Source: Talpa occidentalis (taxonomy: Eukaryota > Chordata > Mammalia > Eulipotyphla > Talpidae). From it: a stretch of 64,000 nucleotides of DNA. The translations under genes and the position numbers were made by a program. The stretch spans positions 92,715,483 through 92,779,482 of the forward strand of contig NW_023605083.1 of NCBI RefSeq assembly GCF_014898055.3, given 5' to 3'. How positions within the stretch are numbered: position 1 is the first letter of the stretch; every line of letters starts with the position of its first letter. The notes beneath the pieces are model-generated. The model ran no database searches. It worked only from the letters and a program-made list of their open reading frames with translations, and was not told where the DNA came from. This document shows positions 34,454 to 45,230 of the stretch, in pieces.

Positions 34454-34685
34454 GGCCTCCCCTGGTGGCGCAGCGGTTGAGCCCTGGGTTGCGAGGCTGC
34501 CTGCAGCCTCTGCAGCGCCAATTCGATCCCAGGCCACCAGCGAGGGTCCCACCAAAACAAAAAAAAAGTAAAAACAAAAAAGTTCTGTAAATAGTTCTGA
34601 TAGTTATCAAAACAATCATATGTGGTTCCAGGAATCAAAAATAAAAACCTAAAATTTAGTTGCTAATCATCTATTCAGACTACTC
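34454..34685 (+). mobile_element. Chimeric SINE: tRNA head joined to unrelated tail
   Basis: The SINE head (ggcctcccctggtggcgcag to gagggtcccacc, about 34454-34552) stops at mid-body, enters an A-rich joint and continues with about 115 bp of unrelated sequence. A 16-bp duplication, acaattggatgctaag, lies at 34438-34453 and 34686-34701, so head and foreign tail arrived together. No A tract precedes the 3' duplication. Confidence 0.88.
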
Positions 34686-34864
34686 ACAATTGGATGCTAA
34701 GAACCAAAGATGGCTCAGGTGTTTGCCAGCTTGGGAGCTCTAAGGTGATAGGAGTGTGAATGTGAGGATGAGGAAGAGAGAAGAGGTGAAGAAGTCTTGG
34801 GAAGAACCCCCACCCCCCACCCCTGGCAGCAGAAGATCTAAAGACCAGAGCCATTCTCTCAACT

Positions 34865-35285
34865 TTCCAGGAACAGATCATCCCCCTGGTCCATGCCTTG
34901 TCCCAGGATGCCAGAGAAGATGAGATGCTTCTAAAATCACTGCAAAGCCAGCGCATCAAAAATCTAGCAACAGCTGTACCGAAAAGGAAAATAGAGGCAG
35001 ATCTTACTTATGACTAAAGATGCAAAAATCTTAAAGGCAATCACAGCAAATCAAATCTGACTGCATTAAAAGAACCTTGACCAAATGAACTTTATTCTGG
35101 AAGTACAAGGAGAGATCAAAATAAAGAAGTTAATGACACAACAGGCCACACATGTCTCTCTCAAGGTGAAACAATACAAGAATCTCCAGGCAGATGCTTA
35201 AGGAAGTATTTAACAAACTTAACTTCCATTCATGCTTTCAGATATCCCTAGAAATGAGGAATGGAAGAAAACTGCCTTCACACAT
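34865..35285 (+). mobile_element. Degenerate L1 ORF2 fragment
   Basis: gatgagatgcttctaaaatc, gtaccgaaaaggaaaataga, gatgcaaaaatcttaaagg and tgaccaaatgaactttattc line up with L1 ORF2 upstream of and through the [10 protein letters not shown] and [10 protein letters not shown] region. Highly diverged. Confidence 0.65.
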
Positions 35286-36166
35286 GGCACTTGACTTCAA
35301 GGCACCCGGCTCTAAAGAACTGTGACCACATTAGAGACACATACTCATGCCAGTCCCGGGAAGGCGGGAAACTGTGAATACCTGTGGCTGAAACACCCCA
35401 GCAGCGGCTGCCTCTGTTTCCTCGACTGTCTCTATTCACGTGATCATGTGAATAGCCACAAACACATTTTTTCTGTCACTCATTCCAGCCTTAAATCTAG
35501 TTCTCCAGTTGTAGGGCGGAGCAGAGAGCTTTATAAGGACTCCACCAGCAAAATCATGCTCTCTAATTGCCTTGGAAATGGGCTGAATTCAAGACTCACT
35601 GAGAAATCCAGAAAGCTTACTCGTGGCAAAGGCTTGGTGAACAGTCAAGGGCTCACTCGTAGCATACAAGTTGCTCCAATGTCTCACCAGTGAATCACCA
35701 GGGGCTCCTCTGTAGTCTGCAGGTTTCTATTATCATCATCATCAGCCCCTGTTTGCCTCCGACAACAGTTTACTCCTGTGTGGAGCTATGCTGGGGGTGA
35801 GTCAAAAAAAAGTCCTGTTTTAGAGAACAGTTATTAACTGGGGTTTCTGGGTAGATTGTGAGGGTCTGAGAAGATCCTGGAGGTTTATGCAAAACTGTGG
35901 AAGGAAGAGGGAGAGAAACTGTGTGCGTGGCTGTGATGTGCATTTGCTTTTGCGGGGGCAGGTTACTGGAGGAGATGATCTATCGCTTTTATCAGTTTTT
36001 CAAAGAAGCCCATTATCTATAGAGAGTTTGAAACTCTGCTTTAACAGCTGGAGGGGTAGATGTGGTCTATTTAGCGCACAAATGAGGAGGTGGCTGCTTA
36101 GCTAGGCTCTGGAAGTGGCTGTGTGATTTGCCTGACAAGAGTAGAAACCACCAAGCCATTCAGGAA
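35286..36166. other. Non-repetitive sequence
   Basis: Contains the paired E-box palindrome at 35432-35455. No exon recognised. Confidence 0.45.
35432..35455. promoter_or_regulatory. Paired E-box near-palindrome (candidate bHLH-ZIP site)
   Basis: 24-bp sequence, 22 of 24 positions palindromic, made of two abutting octamers, tcacgtga (35436-35443) and tcatgtga (35444-35451). Both are canonical M-box/CLEAR-type words bound by MITF/TFE and USF factors. Regulatory use is inferred only. Confidence 0.4.
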
Positions 36167-36313
36167 CAGATGCTCAGACCTGAAACCCAGTGACATATCT
36201 GCAGGGACCTCATGGTTCTGGGAAGAACAACGTGGGATGAGAAAGAAGATGTGGGAGCTGAGGAAGTGACTTCTAAGATAATACAAAAAAGCCAAGGTTT
36301 CTTAACATTGTAA
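36167..36313 (+). repeat. Dispersed duplication, copy 2
   Basis: Counterpart of 34113-34259: atgctcagacctgaaaccca, gggacctcatggttctggga, ggtttcttaacattgtaag. By eye about 75-80% identical. Confidence 0.8.
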
Positions 36314-36584
36314 GAACAGATGTTTCCCGGTGGAACAGAAGGAAGGCCCAGCACACAACACTGTGGATGGGGATCCCTTTGCTGTGAATGGAGAGAAGGG
36401 CTAAAATGATACTGCAAATGCAGAAGACTCCTGTGAAGAGGTGGTGGCAATGAAACATGTTCTCTGGTGATGAGCAGTGAACAGGAAAAGGAAGGTGCCC
36501 TGTAGTAGTATCTATGACCCAGGGTGGTGAAGCTAGACCTTGGAGTAGGGGGGAGTGGCAAGGAAGGAGGACATGGGATATAGG

Positions 36585-36665
36585 ATGTGAGCCCCTGGTC
36601 CATGCCAAACATTGGGCCAGGTACTTGCCAGGGCTTTTCTCACCTGATTCTCACAAGACAGGGAG
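36585..36665 (+). repeat. MIR SINE fragment
   Basis: ttgggccaggtacttgccag, ctcacctgattctcacaag. Confidence 0.5.
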
Positions 36666-36764
36666 CCCAGTGCCCCAGAAAGTTGTTGACAACAATACCT
36701 GAGAGGATGCACCCAAGGAACACTTAAAATGAATTTGCAAAATATCAGGTGTTATTATTATTAG

Positions 36765-37060
36765 CAATACTATTTTATTCTATTTTGATCTCTCAAGTCT
36801 CAACTTGAATCTAGCTTCTTTAGGGAAGTTTTTCCTTAACCCCCAGAGTATACAGAACTTCCTTTACATCATCTCACAGTATCCCACAATTCTCGTGATT
36901 GTAATTAAGTAATATGTGGGTCTACTGTCTTTCACATGAGATTAATTTCCACAAGAGCAAGAACATTATTTGTCTTGTTCACAATCCCCAGAGCCCAGCA
37001 TATGCCTGACACACAGAAGGTGCTTCATACTGAAGTGCTGAGCCAATGAATGAAATGTTG
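36765..37060 (+). repeat. L2 LINE 3' end
   Basis: ctttagggaagtttttcctt, attatttgtcttgttcacaa, tccccagagcccagcatatg and gccaatgaatgaaatg follow the L2 3' end in order. Confidence 0.75.
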
Positions 37061-37089
37061 GAGGCGAGCAAGGGGCCCCAGGAAGCTTC

Positions 37090-37190
37090 TAGTGCCACAG
37101 ATCCATGTGGATGGGGAAATGGACACCAGAGAGGTACAAGGTTGTACCCCAGGTCACAAGGCTAGAAGAAGAGGCAGAAACAAGGTTCCC
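37090..37190 (+). repeat. MIR SINE remnant
   Basis: gatggggaaatggacacca, ggtcacaaggctagaagaag, caaggttccctgactcc. Confidence 0.6.
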
Positions 37191-38268
37191 TGACTCCATA
37201 GGAGGTAGAAACCTGGAAGCCACCCGCAGACCTCACACTCCAGCCCTGCCCCCCACCCTCACCTCAACAAGGAAACCACACAAGCTCATTTGCCTAGGTC
37301 AGCAGCAAGAAAACTCTGCAGGACATGAAAATGAAAAGCACACCACTCCCTCTTGACCACACCCTCCTCACCCCCCCACCCAGTCCTACATTCAGCTTCC
37401 ACTATTGGTGTGTGTGGACTTGCTGTCTATGATCCTGGGGAATTTCATGGTGACAGCTTAACAGCCACGCTGAGCATCAGGTGGCTCTGGTGAACAAGCC
37501 ATCAAGCCCTACTCCACTGAAGATGGTCAGTACCTGGTAGGAGGGCATAAAAGGCAGGTGAGGACAGAAGGATGGGGCTCAGTGCTGTGGAGTGAGGAGA
37601 GGGTTTCAAGAAGACTTCTAAGATGGTGAGATTTGAGTGGGTATCCAAGGATGGATTCATGGCCTGCCAGGCTGTTAGGGGAAGTAGGGGGAAAAGTAAG
37701 GAGAAGGAACAGTAAAGATACAGGCACAGAGGCTTCCTCAAGCTTCAGAAGATGAAGGAGGCCCTGAACTGGGTGATGGGAGGCCTTACTAGTCATGCCA
37801 GGGGTCTGGGCCATGTCTGAAGGGAAGCTCTGAGAGTTTACAGTTGAAAAGTGATTTGCTCAGATTTGTTGCCTTACTTCATGTGGTGGTAGGAGAGAAG
37901 ATGAATTGGGAATGGAGGGAGGCTGGAGGCAGGAGAACAAGCACAAAAGCCCAAAGCCTAGGACTCCAGTAGACTCAAAAAGGACACAGTGTCTGCCCTG
38001 TGTTGCCAGCCACCCACTTTTTCCCATTCAGTAGCTTCCACCTTCCTATTGGGGCCACTCTGCCACAGCTATATCTCACGTATCTGGAAGTCACTTAATT
38101 CATAGCCCCAACTCTCCAAACCTTAGCTGCAGGCCTAGAAGTAAACAGAAAAGACCAAGAAAAGTCACAGTTCAAGTTCCAAAAGTCATGCCCTATAGGA
38201 GACACACATCACACCTAGAGGACACATAGGCTACCACTTGGCTTGGTCATTTCTGGTCAAAACCCAAC
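37191..38268. other. Non-repetitive sequence
   Basis: No supported feature. Confidence 0.45.
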
Positions 38269-38269
38269 A

Positions 38270-38420
38270 CCAGAGTCAGCCCAGCTCTGACACTTCCTAA
38301 CCCTGTGGCTCTGGCTCTAAGCCTGTGTATGCATGAAATGGGGACAATGGTTGTGGCTACCTGAGAGTGCGGATATGAAGATTAAAGGACATGAAGTTCT
38401 TAGCCCAGTACCCAACACCA
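38270..38420 (-). repeat. MIR SINE remnant, antisense
   Basis: gacacttcctaaccctgtgg, gaaatggggacaatggttg and gaagattaaaggacatgaag. Confidence 0.7.
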
Positions 38421-38815
38421 TGAAATTGTAGCTGAAGAGGAAAGGGTAAGAAGAAAGACAAAAGAGAAAGGATAGAAAATGCTTCCTGAGCAGAACCAAG
38501 GTACTGAGAATGGCAGGTAGAATTATTTGATATTTTTAAGACAGTATTAAATCACATGCAAGTGCTATATTTCTAAAGGCAAACACATTTTATAAAGGTT
38601 TCCTTTAGAGCTGGATACAATGAAAAGTTTTGGTGTTAGAAAACAGGGCTCCTGGAAAAGTTAATGCTTGCAAATGCACTTACGGGGATGACATGTTCTG
38701 TGTGTAAGTATAAAGCATCCCCTCAAATCTGTAAAACATATATTGCATTTAACAGGATCTACCATCAAATGTAAGATGCACCATTATTTTGCATGCCATC
38801 AAGAAAGAAACACTG

Positions 38816-39018
38816 GGGCCTCCCTGGTGGCGCAAGGGGTTAAGATGCAGCTCTATGAAGCCACTGCAGCACGAGTTGGATCCCTCTCCTGACTCGCCTG
38901 TTGCTCCCCTCAGCAGTGTATATCAGTCAATCCGCCTGTCCTGTTCCCCACTCTGTCTCTGGTGAGTCCTCTGACACCCCCACACTTCTGGCCTGTACCC
39001 CAGTTCTTGTGTACATAA
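38816..39018 (+). mobile_element. tRNA-derived SINE with internal deletion
   Basis: gggcctccctggtggcgcaa, then the B-box region (gagttggatccc) is joined directly to tctcctgactcgcctg, dropping about 35 bp. Ends cttgtgtacataaatg and runs into the GGAA array. Confidence 0.9.
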
Positions 39019-39092
39019 ATGAAAGGAAGGAAGGAAGGAAGGAAGGAAGGAAGGAAGGAAGGAAGGAAGGAAGGAAGGAAGGAAGGAAGGAA

Positions 39093-39122
<30 letters not shown>
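39019..39122. repeat. (GGAA)n then (GCCA)n microsatellite
   Basis: About nineteen GGAA/AAGG units followed by about six CCAG units, starting in the tail of the adjacent SINE. GGAA arrays can bind ETS-family factors, but no function is claimed. Confidence 0.97.
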
Positions 39123-39123
<1 letters not shown>

Positions 39124-40205
39124 ATCTGTTATAATAGTAAGATGCTAGATGGTAAGATGCATCTTGGTTTTAGAATTATTAAAATGTGAAAATATGTGCA
39201 TCTTCAAATTATCCTAATAGGTAATATGTGTTTGCTATCATTGTCTCATTTTCCCCTTGGTCTGTCCTTTGTCTCCCCCATCTGTGCCAGAAGCTCAAAA
39301 ATGAAAATTAACATCTCTCTCTTGAGCTGCTGGTAATGATTCTACCTTGGCCCTCCAGAAGCTTCCTCTCTTAACAAGTTGATCCAGGATTTCATTCCAC
39401 CTGCAGTTAAGCCAAACAAATCTTCTGGTTCAAAGGTATCCTATAGGGCTAGCTAGCACAACCCTTTGGGGTGAGCCTCTGTGAATGAAGGTCAAGTCTA
39501 CACAGCTGAGTCCTTAGGGGCCTAGGCTAGGCACCTAAGTCTAGGGCCCCAATGTGTTTACCTTTAGAAATACAGCACTTGCATATGATTTAATACTTTC
39601 TTTTAAATATCAAATAATTCTACACTAGGCTGCCCAGGCACACATGCTACCAGTTCTTCTCAGTCAGCAGGACCTGTGATCAATGACTAAATTGGAGCTA
39701 TGGAACCACCTCCATCAGCCAGCCTCCTTCACAGCCTCCATGGTAGAAGAACTGATAAGGAGCTGTAAAGCCTCCTCCTCATTAGGGCTCCACTAAGCCC
39801 AAATCCACCCTATTATTCTTGAAAGTAACAAAAAGAGATGTATGGGCTGGGGAGGAAATGGTCTGCTTCCATTGTGGCTGGCGGAGAAAATATAATTAAT
39901 CATCCCCCACCTAAGCTGGACACAAGGGAATAGTTTTTAAAACCCTAATGAAGTACAGCACCCAAAGACCCCAAACTTTTCTGTCCCCATAGTCCTGGTT
40001 ACTTATGCTTCAAAAGGCAGGAGAGGGTATCCTGAAGCAGAAAAAGTGTGACCATGCCAAACTTTCTTTTTTGTCTTCATACCATGTGGCCATGCTGAGG
40101 AAGCAGGCAAGCCCTTGGCGCCCACTCTGCACAGGCCCAGGGAGCAGCTCCTATGTGTAGTGACCTCATCATACTTTCTTGATTTAATTTTCCCATGTCC
40201 TGTGC
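39123..40205. other. Non-repetitive sequence
   Basis: No supported feature. Confidence 0.45.
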
Positions 40206-40211
40206 AGATGC

Positions 40212-40320
40212 TATCAGGGCCCATTTTATAGATGGAAAAGCAGGCTAAGAGAGGAGTGGTAAGGTATTCCAGGTAACACAGCTGGGTCTGGCTGGAACTC
40301 AGGTCTTTCTACATCACATG
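40212..40320 (+). repeat. MIR SINE remnant
   Basis: cccattttatagatggaaaa, gcaggctaagagaggag, gtaacacagctggg, ctggaactcaggtctttct. Confidence 0.75.
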
Positions 40321-40798
40321 TGGTTCCCAAGCAATGGCTCCAATGTCATCACTTAAAGAGCTTAAGCAAATTTTAGAAAAGTCCAGATTGCAGATGCCAC
40401 CTCTGAAAAACTGTGCTGTAAGTCTGGGGCCTGGAGAATGTATGGTTGTAACAAGCTCAGGGATCCAGTGCCTCACCCACCAGGTGGTTCAAGCCTGGGA
40501 TGAAGGAAGGTGCAAATGGGAAGATATAGGACCCAGGTAGGGTGGATGAGAAGAACAACCCAGAAGGGGCCTTTCAGGCAGAACTGGCCTACTTTTAGAC
40601 CTCATTTTGCTTAAACCCACCCCTCCTCTCAGCACTAGAGGCTTGTTAACTCACTTGATACCACATCCTGCTGCTTTCATCTCACCTTCCTTTTATCTCC
40701 CAACATTCTCCCTCCTACTGACCTAAACTTCTTGCTTATTTACCCCATCTCTGGGATGAGCCGACAGGCACATGCAAATATATGCACATGCAAACGCC

Positions 40799-40800
<2 letters not shown>
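40321..40800. other. Non-repetitive sequence upstream of the CpG island
   Basis: No exon recognised on either strand. Confidence 0.4.

Positions 40801-40802
<2 letters not shown>

Positions 40803-40840
<38 letters not shown>
40803..40840. repeat. (CA)n microsatellite
   Basis: About 19 CA units just outside the CpG island. Confidence 0.97.
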
Positions 40841-40844
<4 letters not shown>

Positions 40845-40899
40845 CAGGCAGGTATGCCCAAGGTGTAAACACGGGTCCTCTGACAGCCCCAAGCATGCG

Positions 40900-41900
40900 G
40901 TTCTCTAGAGCTGCCACTGTCTGCAAGCCCAGGTTCCCTAGCAAGGGGTCCGCTAGGCCTCCCAGGTTCTCTCGTCAAAAGGACTCCTGTTGCCAGGCTC
41001 ACTAAGAGAGTTCCTAGGCGGAGAGGGGCAGACTCCTTTACCCGACGACCCGCCTCTAACCGGCCACCCGCAGACCGCACGGAGGCGTCCAGCAGTGACG
41101 ACCTACATAAGATAAGGAAGACGACCGGACTCGGGCGCCCGCCCCTTTTGTCTCCGGGATTATAGGGAACACAGCTTCGCGGACCCCGCGCCGAGCCGGT
41201 GAGCCCTAAGCACAGGGCGGGGTGACAGTGGGATGTGCACAACCATCCCGCGGCAGCCGCTGCGACCATCCCGCTGCTCCCCGACGGTCCTCAGCCCGCT
41301 CCGGCTCTGCCCCCGCGCGAGCCCTGGACGACCGTCCCCGAGGCCACGCCACCCACCTGCAGTCCCCGCCGGGTGCCGAGCCCCCCTCCAGCGGTGACTC
41401 CTTGCGACTCGGGGTACTGTCGGGACCGGAGCGCCAGGGCTGGAGCAGCGCGGCGAATCCCAGTATCTTTCCCCGGGCTGCGCTGGGACCAGGCGCTGGG
41501 GGCGGGGCCACGCCGCGGGGCCGCCTTGGGGGCGGGCCTGCCTTCGCGCCACCTGGTGGGCGGGCCTGGAGCCGGCCCCGCCCCGGCCTCGCCGGGCCAC
41601 GCGGCCGCCCGCTGGGCGTCGGCGCAGCGGCCCTCGGGCCCGAGCGGGGCTGCTCTTGGAAGGGCAGCGCCTGGTGGGTGGGCGACCATGGGCGCAGGGA
41701 CACTAGCGCCCAGCGTCAGCGACTCCTCTGAAGTGAAGTGCGGTTCGCCTTGGGGGGCGGAAGCGCGGCTTTGGCACCGGAGCAGGGGTGGGCGGAGCTG
41801 GGGTGAGGCGTGGGGTGGGGGCTTCGGGGAAGGAGGAGAAAGGGGAAGCTCGACGAGCCGCTTCCTTCTCGTACTGCGACCCAGCGCCCCACTTCCTCCT
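40900..41900. promoter_or_regulatory. CpG island, candidate distal PIK3R5 promoter
   Basis: The only CpG-dense, very GC-rich block in the window. It has clustered GC boxes on both strands between about 41497 and 41600 (gggggcggggcc, ttgggggcgggcc, gtgggcgggcc, ggccccgccccgg) and no TATA box. It lies about 40 kb 5' of the PIK3R5 start-codon exon, a spacing that fits a long first intron with a non-coding first exon. I cannot fix a transcription start, strand or exon; a plus-strand donor-like ccg|gtgagc is at about 41195. It could also serve an lncRNA. Long frames across it are a product of GC richness. Confidence 0.65.
41546..41559 (-). promoter_or_regulatory. CTCF-type motif
   Basis: The minus strand reads CCACCAGGTGGCGC, one base from the common CTCF core (CCACCAGGGGGCGC), in the middle of the CpG island. 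Occupancy is inferred. Confidence 0.5.
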
Positions 41901-42000
41901 CTTACTTCTATTTTCTTCGGGTACATGCGCTTAACCTTTAAAAGGCCTGCATCCCTGCTGTGCAGATGGGGCCTTGACACCACCACCCCCCCCCCACACA

Positions 42001-42229
42001 CACACACACACGCTTCTTCAGAAACTCTTCCTAGAGATGCCAACCAATCCCACACTACTCTTGCAGCCTGTGGTTTGACTCTTCCCACCTTCTCTCTCCA
42101 GAGCTGGTTGTCCCTTCAGCCAGCTCCTGGGGGCAGGGGTTGGCGGGGGCCTGTCTCCAGTCAAGGCCCAGTTCTTGCCAGCCCCTTGGTCCCCCCACAC
42201 AACGTGTTACATGCTGTTATACTGAGTTC
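42001..42229. other. Island shore
   Basis: A C-tract/(CA)n at about 41984-42011, then ordinary sequence with no supported exon. Confidence 0.4.
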
Positions 42230-42310
42230 GAAGAACTTACCACGGAATCCTGGAAGCCACTCTACTGCTCTGTGCCTCAGTTAACTCATTTACAGAATGA
42301 GGTTGTTACT
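42230..42310 (-). repeat. MIR SINE remnant, antisense
   Basis: tactgctctgtgcctcagtt, aactcatttacagaatgag. Confidence 0.7.
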
Positions 42311-43384
42311 ATGCAGGCAGCCATGGCAATGGAAAAAGAGCATTTTATTTTGGACTTAAAAGGCAAGTCTGAATTTTCCACTTCCACTATCAAATGATAC
42401 TCTGTCACAGTTTCTGTTAAAGGCGTTCAAAATCGGCCACAAGGTGGTTCATTATTATTGGTCAAAAGCCACAGCCCTACCTGAGGCTTTGAGAAATGTG
42501 AACACCCCTTATTTTCTTTTCCTGACTCCCTAAATACCAAGAAAAACAACTTCCCCAAAGGCTCAGAAACAGAAAGTACCTTTGGGTGAAGGCAGAGAGA
42601 GGACTGACTCCAGCCTGTAGTAAGAGATGGAAAGGCCTGCAGAACCCATTTGGTATTTCTCCTACTCTTTACCCACCACCTACCCACACACCACCACTCT
42701 ACAAATAAGGAACCCCAACCAGGAAGCACTGAAAGAGGACACATTAAGTCATGCAACTTGATAAAAGTAGTCAAGGATTCTGGTTTCCCCAGTCTTTGCT
42801 TTTTCCACCCCCCCCCAAAAAAAAAAGAGATTAGAAAAGATGGAGACAAGCCCAGGAGTGACCAGGGCAGGGAGGAAAGGGTAGAACCACCCTGGAATCA
42901 GGAATTGAGTAGCAAGAATGACACAGTGTATGCCATATTAGGAGAGCACTTTAAAAGGCAGAGAGAATTACTAGAGAGGTTATGCTATCCTTGACTTCTG
43001 TGTCCTTGGTATTCCTAAAACTGAAGCTGGGGTCTGCTGAAGCAGAGTTCCACATTGAAGTTCATCACCAGGAAGCTGGGCATCCCATGAAACCCACTTG
43101 GTTACAGCCTGCATCCCCTCAGAGATGGGCACTCTCTGCTCTACCACTAAGTGTCACCCACAGGTTGAACTTGCATATTAGTCCCCTCTCAACTCCCGCC
43201 TTTGTCTCTCTCCCAGGAGAGCTGACCACCAACCAAGAGAGCTGATCAGCACCTGACACCTATCGGCCAGAGCTTAGAACTACAGCCACCAGGCACATTT
43301 TTGTACCTTCTCCTTTCTGAAAGCAGCTGGTAAGAATCAAAGGTGCCTCTGTCACTCTTTTGGTCCCTGATTATGTACCATTTT
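42311..43384. other. Non-repetitive sequence
   Basis: No supported feature; an A/C homopolymer patch at 42808-42825. Confidence 0.45.
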
Positions 43385-44012
43385 GAACAGCTACTCATTA
43401 ATACAAAGGAATAAATCGGTTATATATATATGGGTGAATTTCACAAATACATTGAGTGCAAGAAACTAAACTCAAAAGGAAGTATTCTTCATAATTTGAT
43501 TTATATATATGAAGGTCAAGAACCAGAAATTAATCTGTAGCTGTAGGTGTCAGTATGGTGGTCATCTTGGGGGAGGTGAGCAATTAAACTTTCTAGGGTG
43601 ATAGGTATTTTTCTTTCTTGATCTGGGTAGTAGTTACATGGTATGTACATATGAAAAAGTTACTGAAGGGCCTCCCTGGTGGCGCAGCAGTTGAGTGCTG
43701 GGTTGCAAAACAGCCCGCAGCCTCTGCAGCACCGGTTCGATCACCGGCCACAGGGCGAGGGTCCCACATGGCCCACAGACCTCTCCTGCCACCCGCTGCT
43801 CCCCTCAGAAGTGTACCTTGTCAGTCTGCCTGCTCTGCTCTCCGCTCTGACTCTGGTGAATTCTCTCACCCTCCTGCGCTTCTGACTGTACCCAGTGCTT
43901 GATAAATAAATAAATAAATATTTTTTTTAAAAAAAGAAAAAGTTACTGAAATAGTCACTTAAAAGATGCATATCTGCTCTTTGTAAATTAAATCTCTGTA
44001 CATAAAACATGT
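43385..44012 (+). mobile_element. Old L1 3' UTR, split by a SINE
   Basis: gggtgaatttcacaaataca, gtgcaagaaactaaactcaa, ggtcaagaaccagaaattaa, gtagtagttacatggtatgt are L1M 3' UTR. It resumes after the SINE with aaatctctgtacataaa. Confidence 0.75.
43668..43935 (+). mobile_element. tRNA-derived SINE, GC-rich subfamily
   Basis: gggcctccctggtggcgcag, B box ggttcgatcac, ctctgactctggtgaattc. Perfect 15-bp duplication gaaaaagttactgaa at 43653-43667 and 43936-43950. Confidence 0.95.
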
Positions 44013-44420
44013 TGGGAAAAAAAGTCTACTTCCATGCTTTCCTTACACTGATCCCTCTGCTTTGAATGTCTCTATATATTCATGACAATTGGCAGAACTG
44101 CCACAACTATTGTTACTAGATAAATATGAATTCCCTCTGGAAAATTATGAGCAGAGTAGAATCAGCATGTGAAATACATGAAAACACAAAGGAAATAGAC
44201 ATGCTGGGAAAAAATTCTTTGAAACTAAATTTCCACAATTTTTTAAAAATATTTTTCATACAAGGTTTCAATAATATTTGGGAGGGTGTTGCATTTATAA
44301 AGATTGTGTGCTAAGTTGTTTGAGAAATTACAAGCTGAGGTTAGGAAACATTTTTTGGTTTGCTAAATAAATCTCAGTAAAGATAGTGAACAGCAGATTG
44401 GGAATTGAAGAAAGCTAAAC
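44013..44420. other. AT-rich sequence, nothing recognised
   Basis: No supported feature. Confidence 0.4.
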
Positions 44421-44431
44421 ATGTGAATTAA

Positions 44432-44705
44432 GGGGCCTTCCTGCTGGCACAAGGGGTTAAGTATCAGCACTAGGAAGCTATCCACAACTACTGCAGCACA
44501 AGTTCGATCCCCAGCCAGGGGTGAAACACATGGCACAGCAGACCTCTCTTGTCTTGCCCGCTGCTCCCCTCAGCAGTGTATTTTGGCCAATCCACCTGTT
44601 CTGCTCTCTACTCTCATCTGATAAATCCTCTCACCCCACCCCATCCCCCGCACCTCTGGCCTGGACTCCGGTTCTTGTATTCATAAATAAATCTTTAAAA
44701 AATAT
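44432..44705 (+). mobile_element. tRNA-derived SINE
   Basis: ggggccttcctgctggcaca, gttcgatccccagccaggg, tcataaataaatctttaaa. Duplication atgtgaattaa at 44421-44431 and 44706-44716. Confidence 0.94.
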
Positions 44706-44731
44706 ATGTGAATTAAAAGTTTGAGAAGATG

Positions 44732-44949
44732 GTATCACTCATAGCAGGAATCTAGAAAGCTTAAATAAGGGACCAGGAAAAAGAATAACTATAAGAAAGA
44801 AAATTTCAAAATCAACAAACAACTATGAACCAGAGACACTCTATGGGGGGTGAGGGCAGGGAAAGGAGAGATTGGGGTCAAAATAAGGGGGTTGTAATTG
44901 TATGGGGAATATAAAAATAAAAATTTAATTTAAAAAATATTTTAAAATA
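44732..44949 (+). mobile_element. 5'-truncated L1 3' end, same subfamily as 6.3-kb L1
   Basis: actcatagcaggaatctaga, aacaactatgaaccagagac, gttgtaattgtatgggg match 13270-13460 closely. Duplication tttgagaagatg at 44720-44731 and 44950-44961. It abuts the preceding SINE. Confidence 0.95.
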
Positions 44950-45089
44950 TTTGAGAAGATGTCTTAGAATTCAGAGGAGAAAAGATGGAGGATTGACAGA
45001 GGGGAAAATGATCTGTGACATTTAACATTAGACATTTGTTTGTGTATAAAAGGAATTCCACAAGGAGGGAGAAGGAGTAAATAAAATCT

Positions 45090-45230
45090 GTGGTAGAAGT
45101 AGATCCTGAACTAAAGAAAAAAATTGCATCTTCTCTGTAAAACCCTAACTTTTCAAGTAAAATATGAATTACCGAAATTTGACCTAAAAAAAGACATGAC
45201 ACCTTGAGGAAGTTTAAGGAAGAAAGAAAT
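45090..45230 (+). mobile_element. Old L1-type fragment, left of the LTR
   Basis: aagaaaaaaattgcatcttc, tgtaaaaccctaacttttca and gaaatttgacctaaaa parallel 49080-49160. It resumes after the LTR (aatcatgagatattgtaaat at 45790). Confidence 0.55.

Noticed and set aside
34871..35017. Exon-like frame after a good acceptor (EQIIPLVHALSQDARED...)
   Set aside because: On closer reading the DNA aligns with degenerate L1 ORF2 (gatgagatgcttctaaaatc, then gatgcaaaaatctt), so the acceptor is fortuitous.
41235..42284. 349-codon plus-strand frame and a 265-codon minus-strand frame across the CpG island
   Set aside because: Stop codons are rare in very GC-rich DNA. The frames overlap on both strands, are Pro/Ala/Arg-rich without domains, and run into a (CA)n tract and unique DNA.
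42425..42445. Second CTCF-like word (gccacaaggtggttc)
   Set aside because: Too many departures from the core (ACAAGG and no GCGC end) to list as a site.
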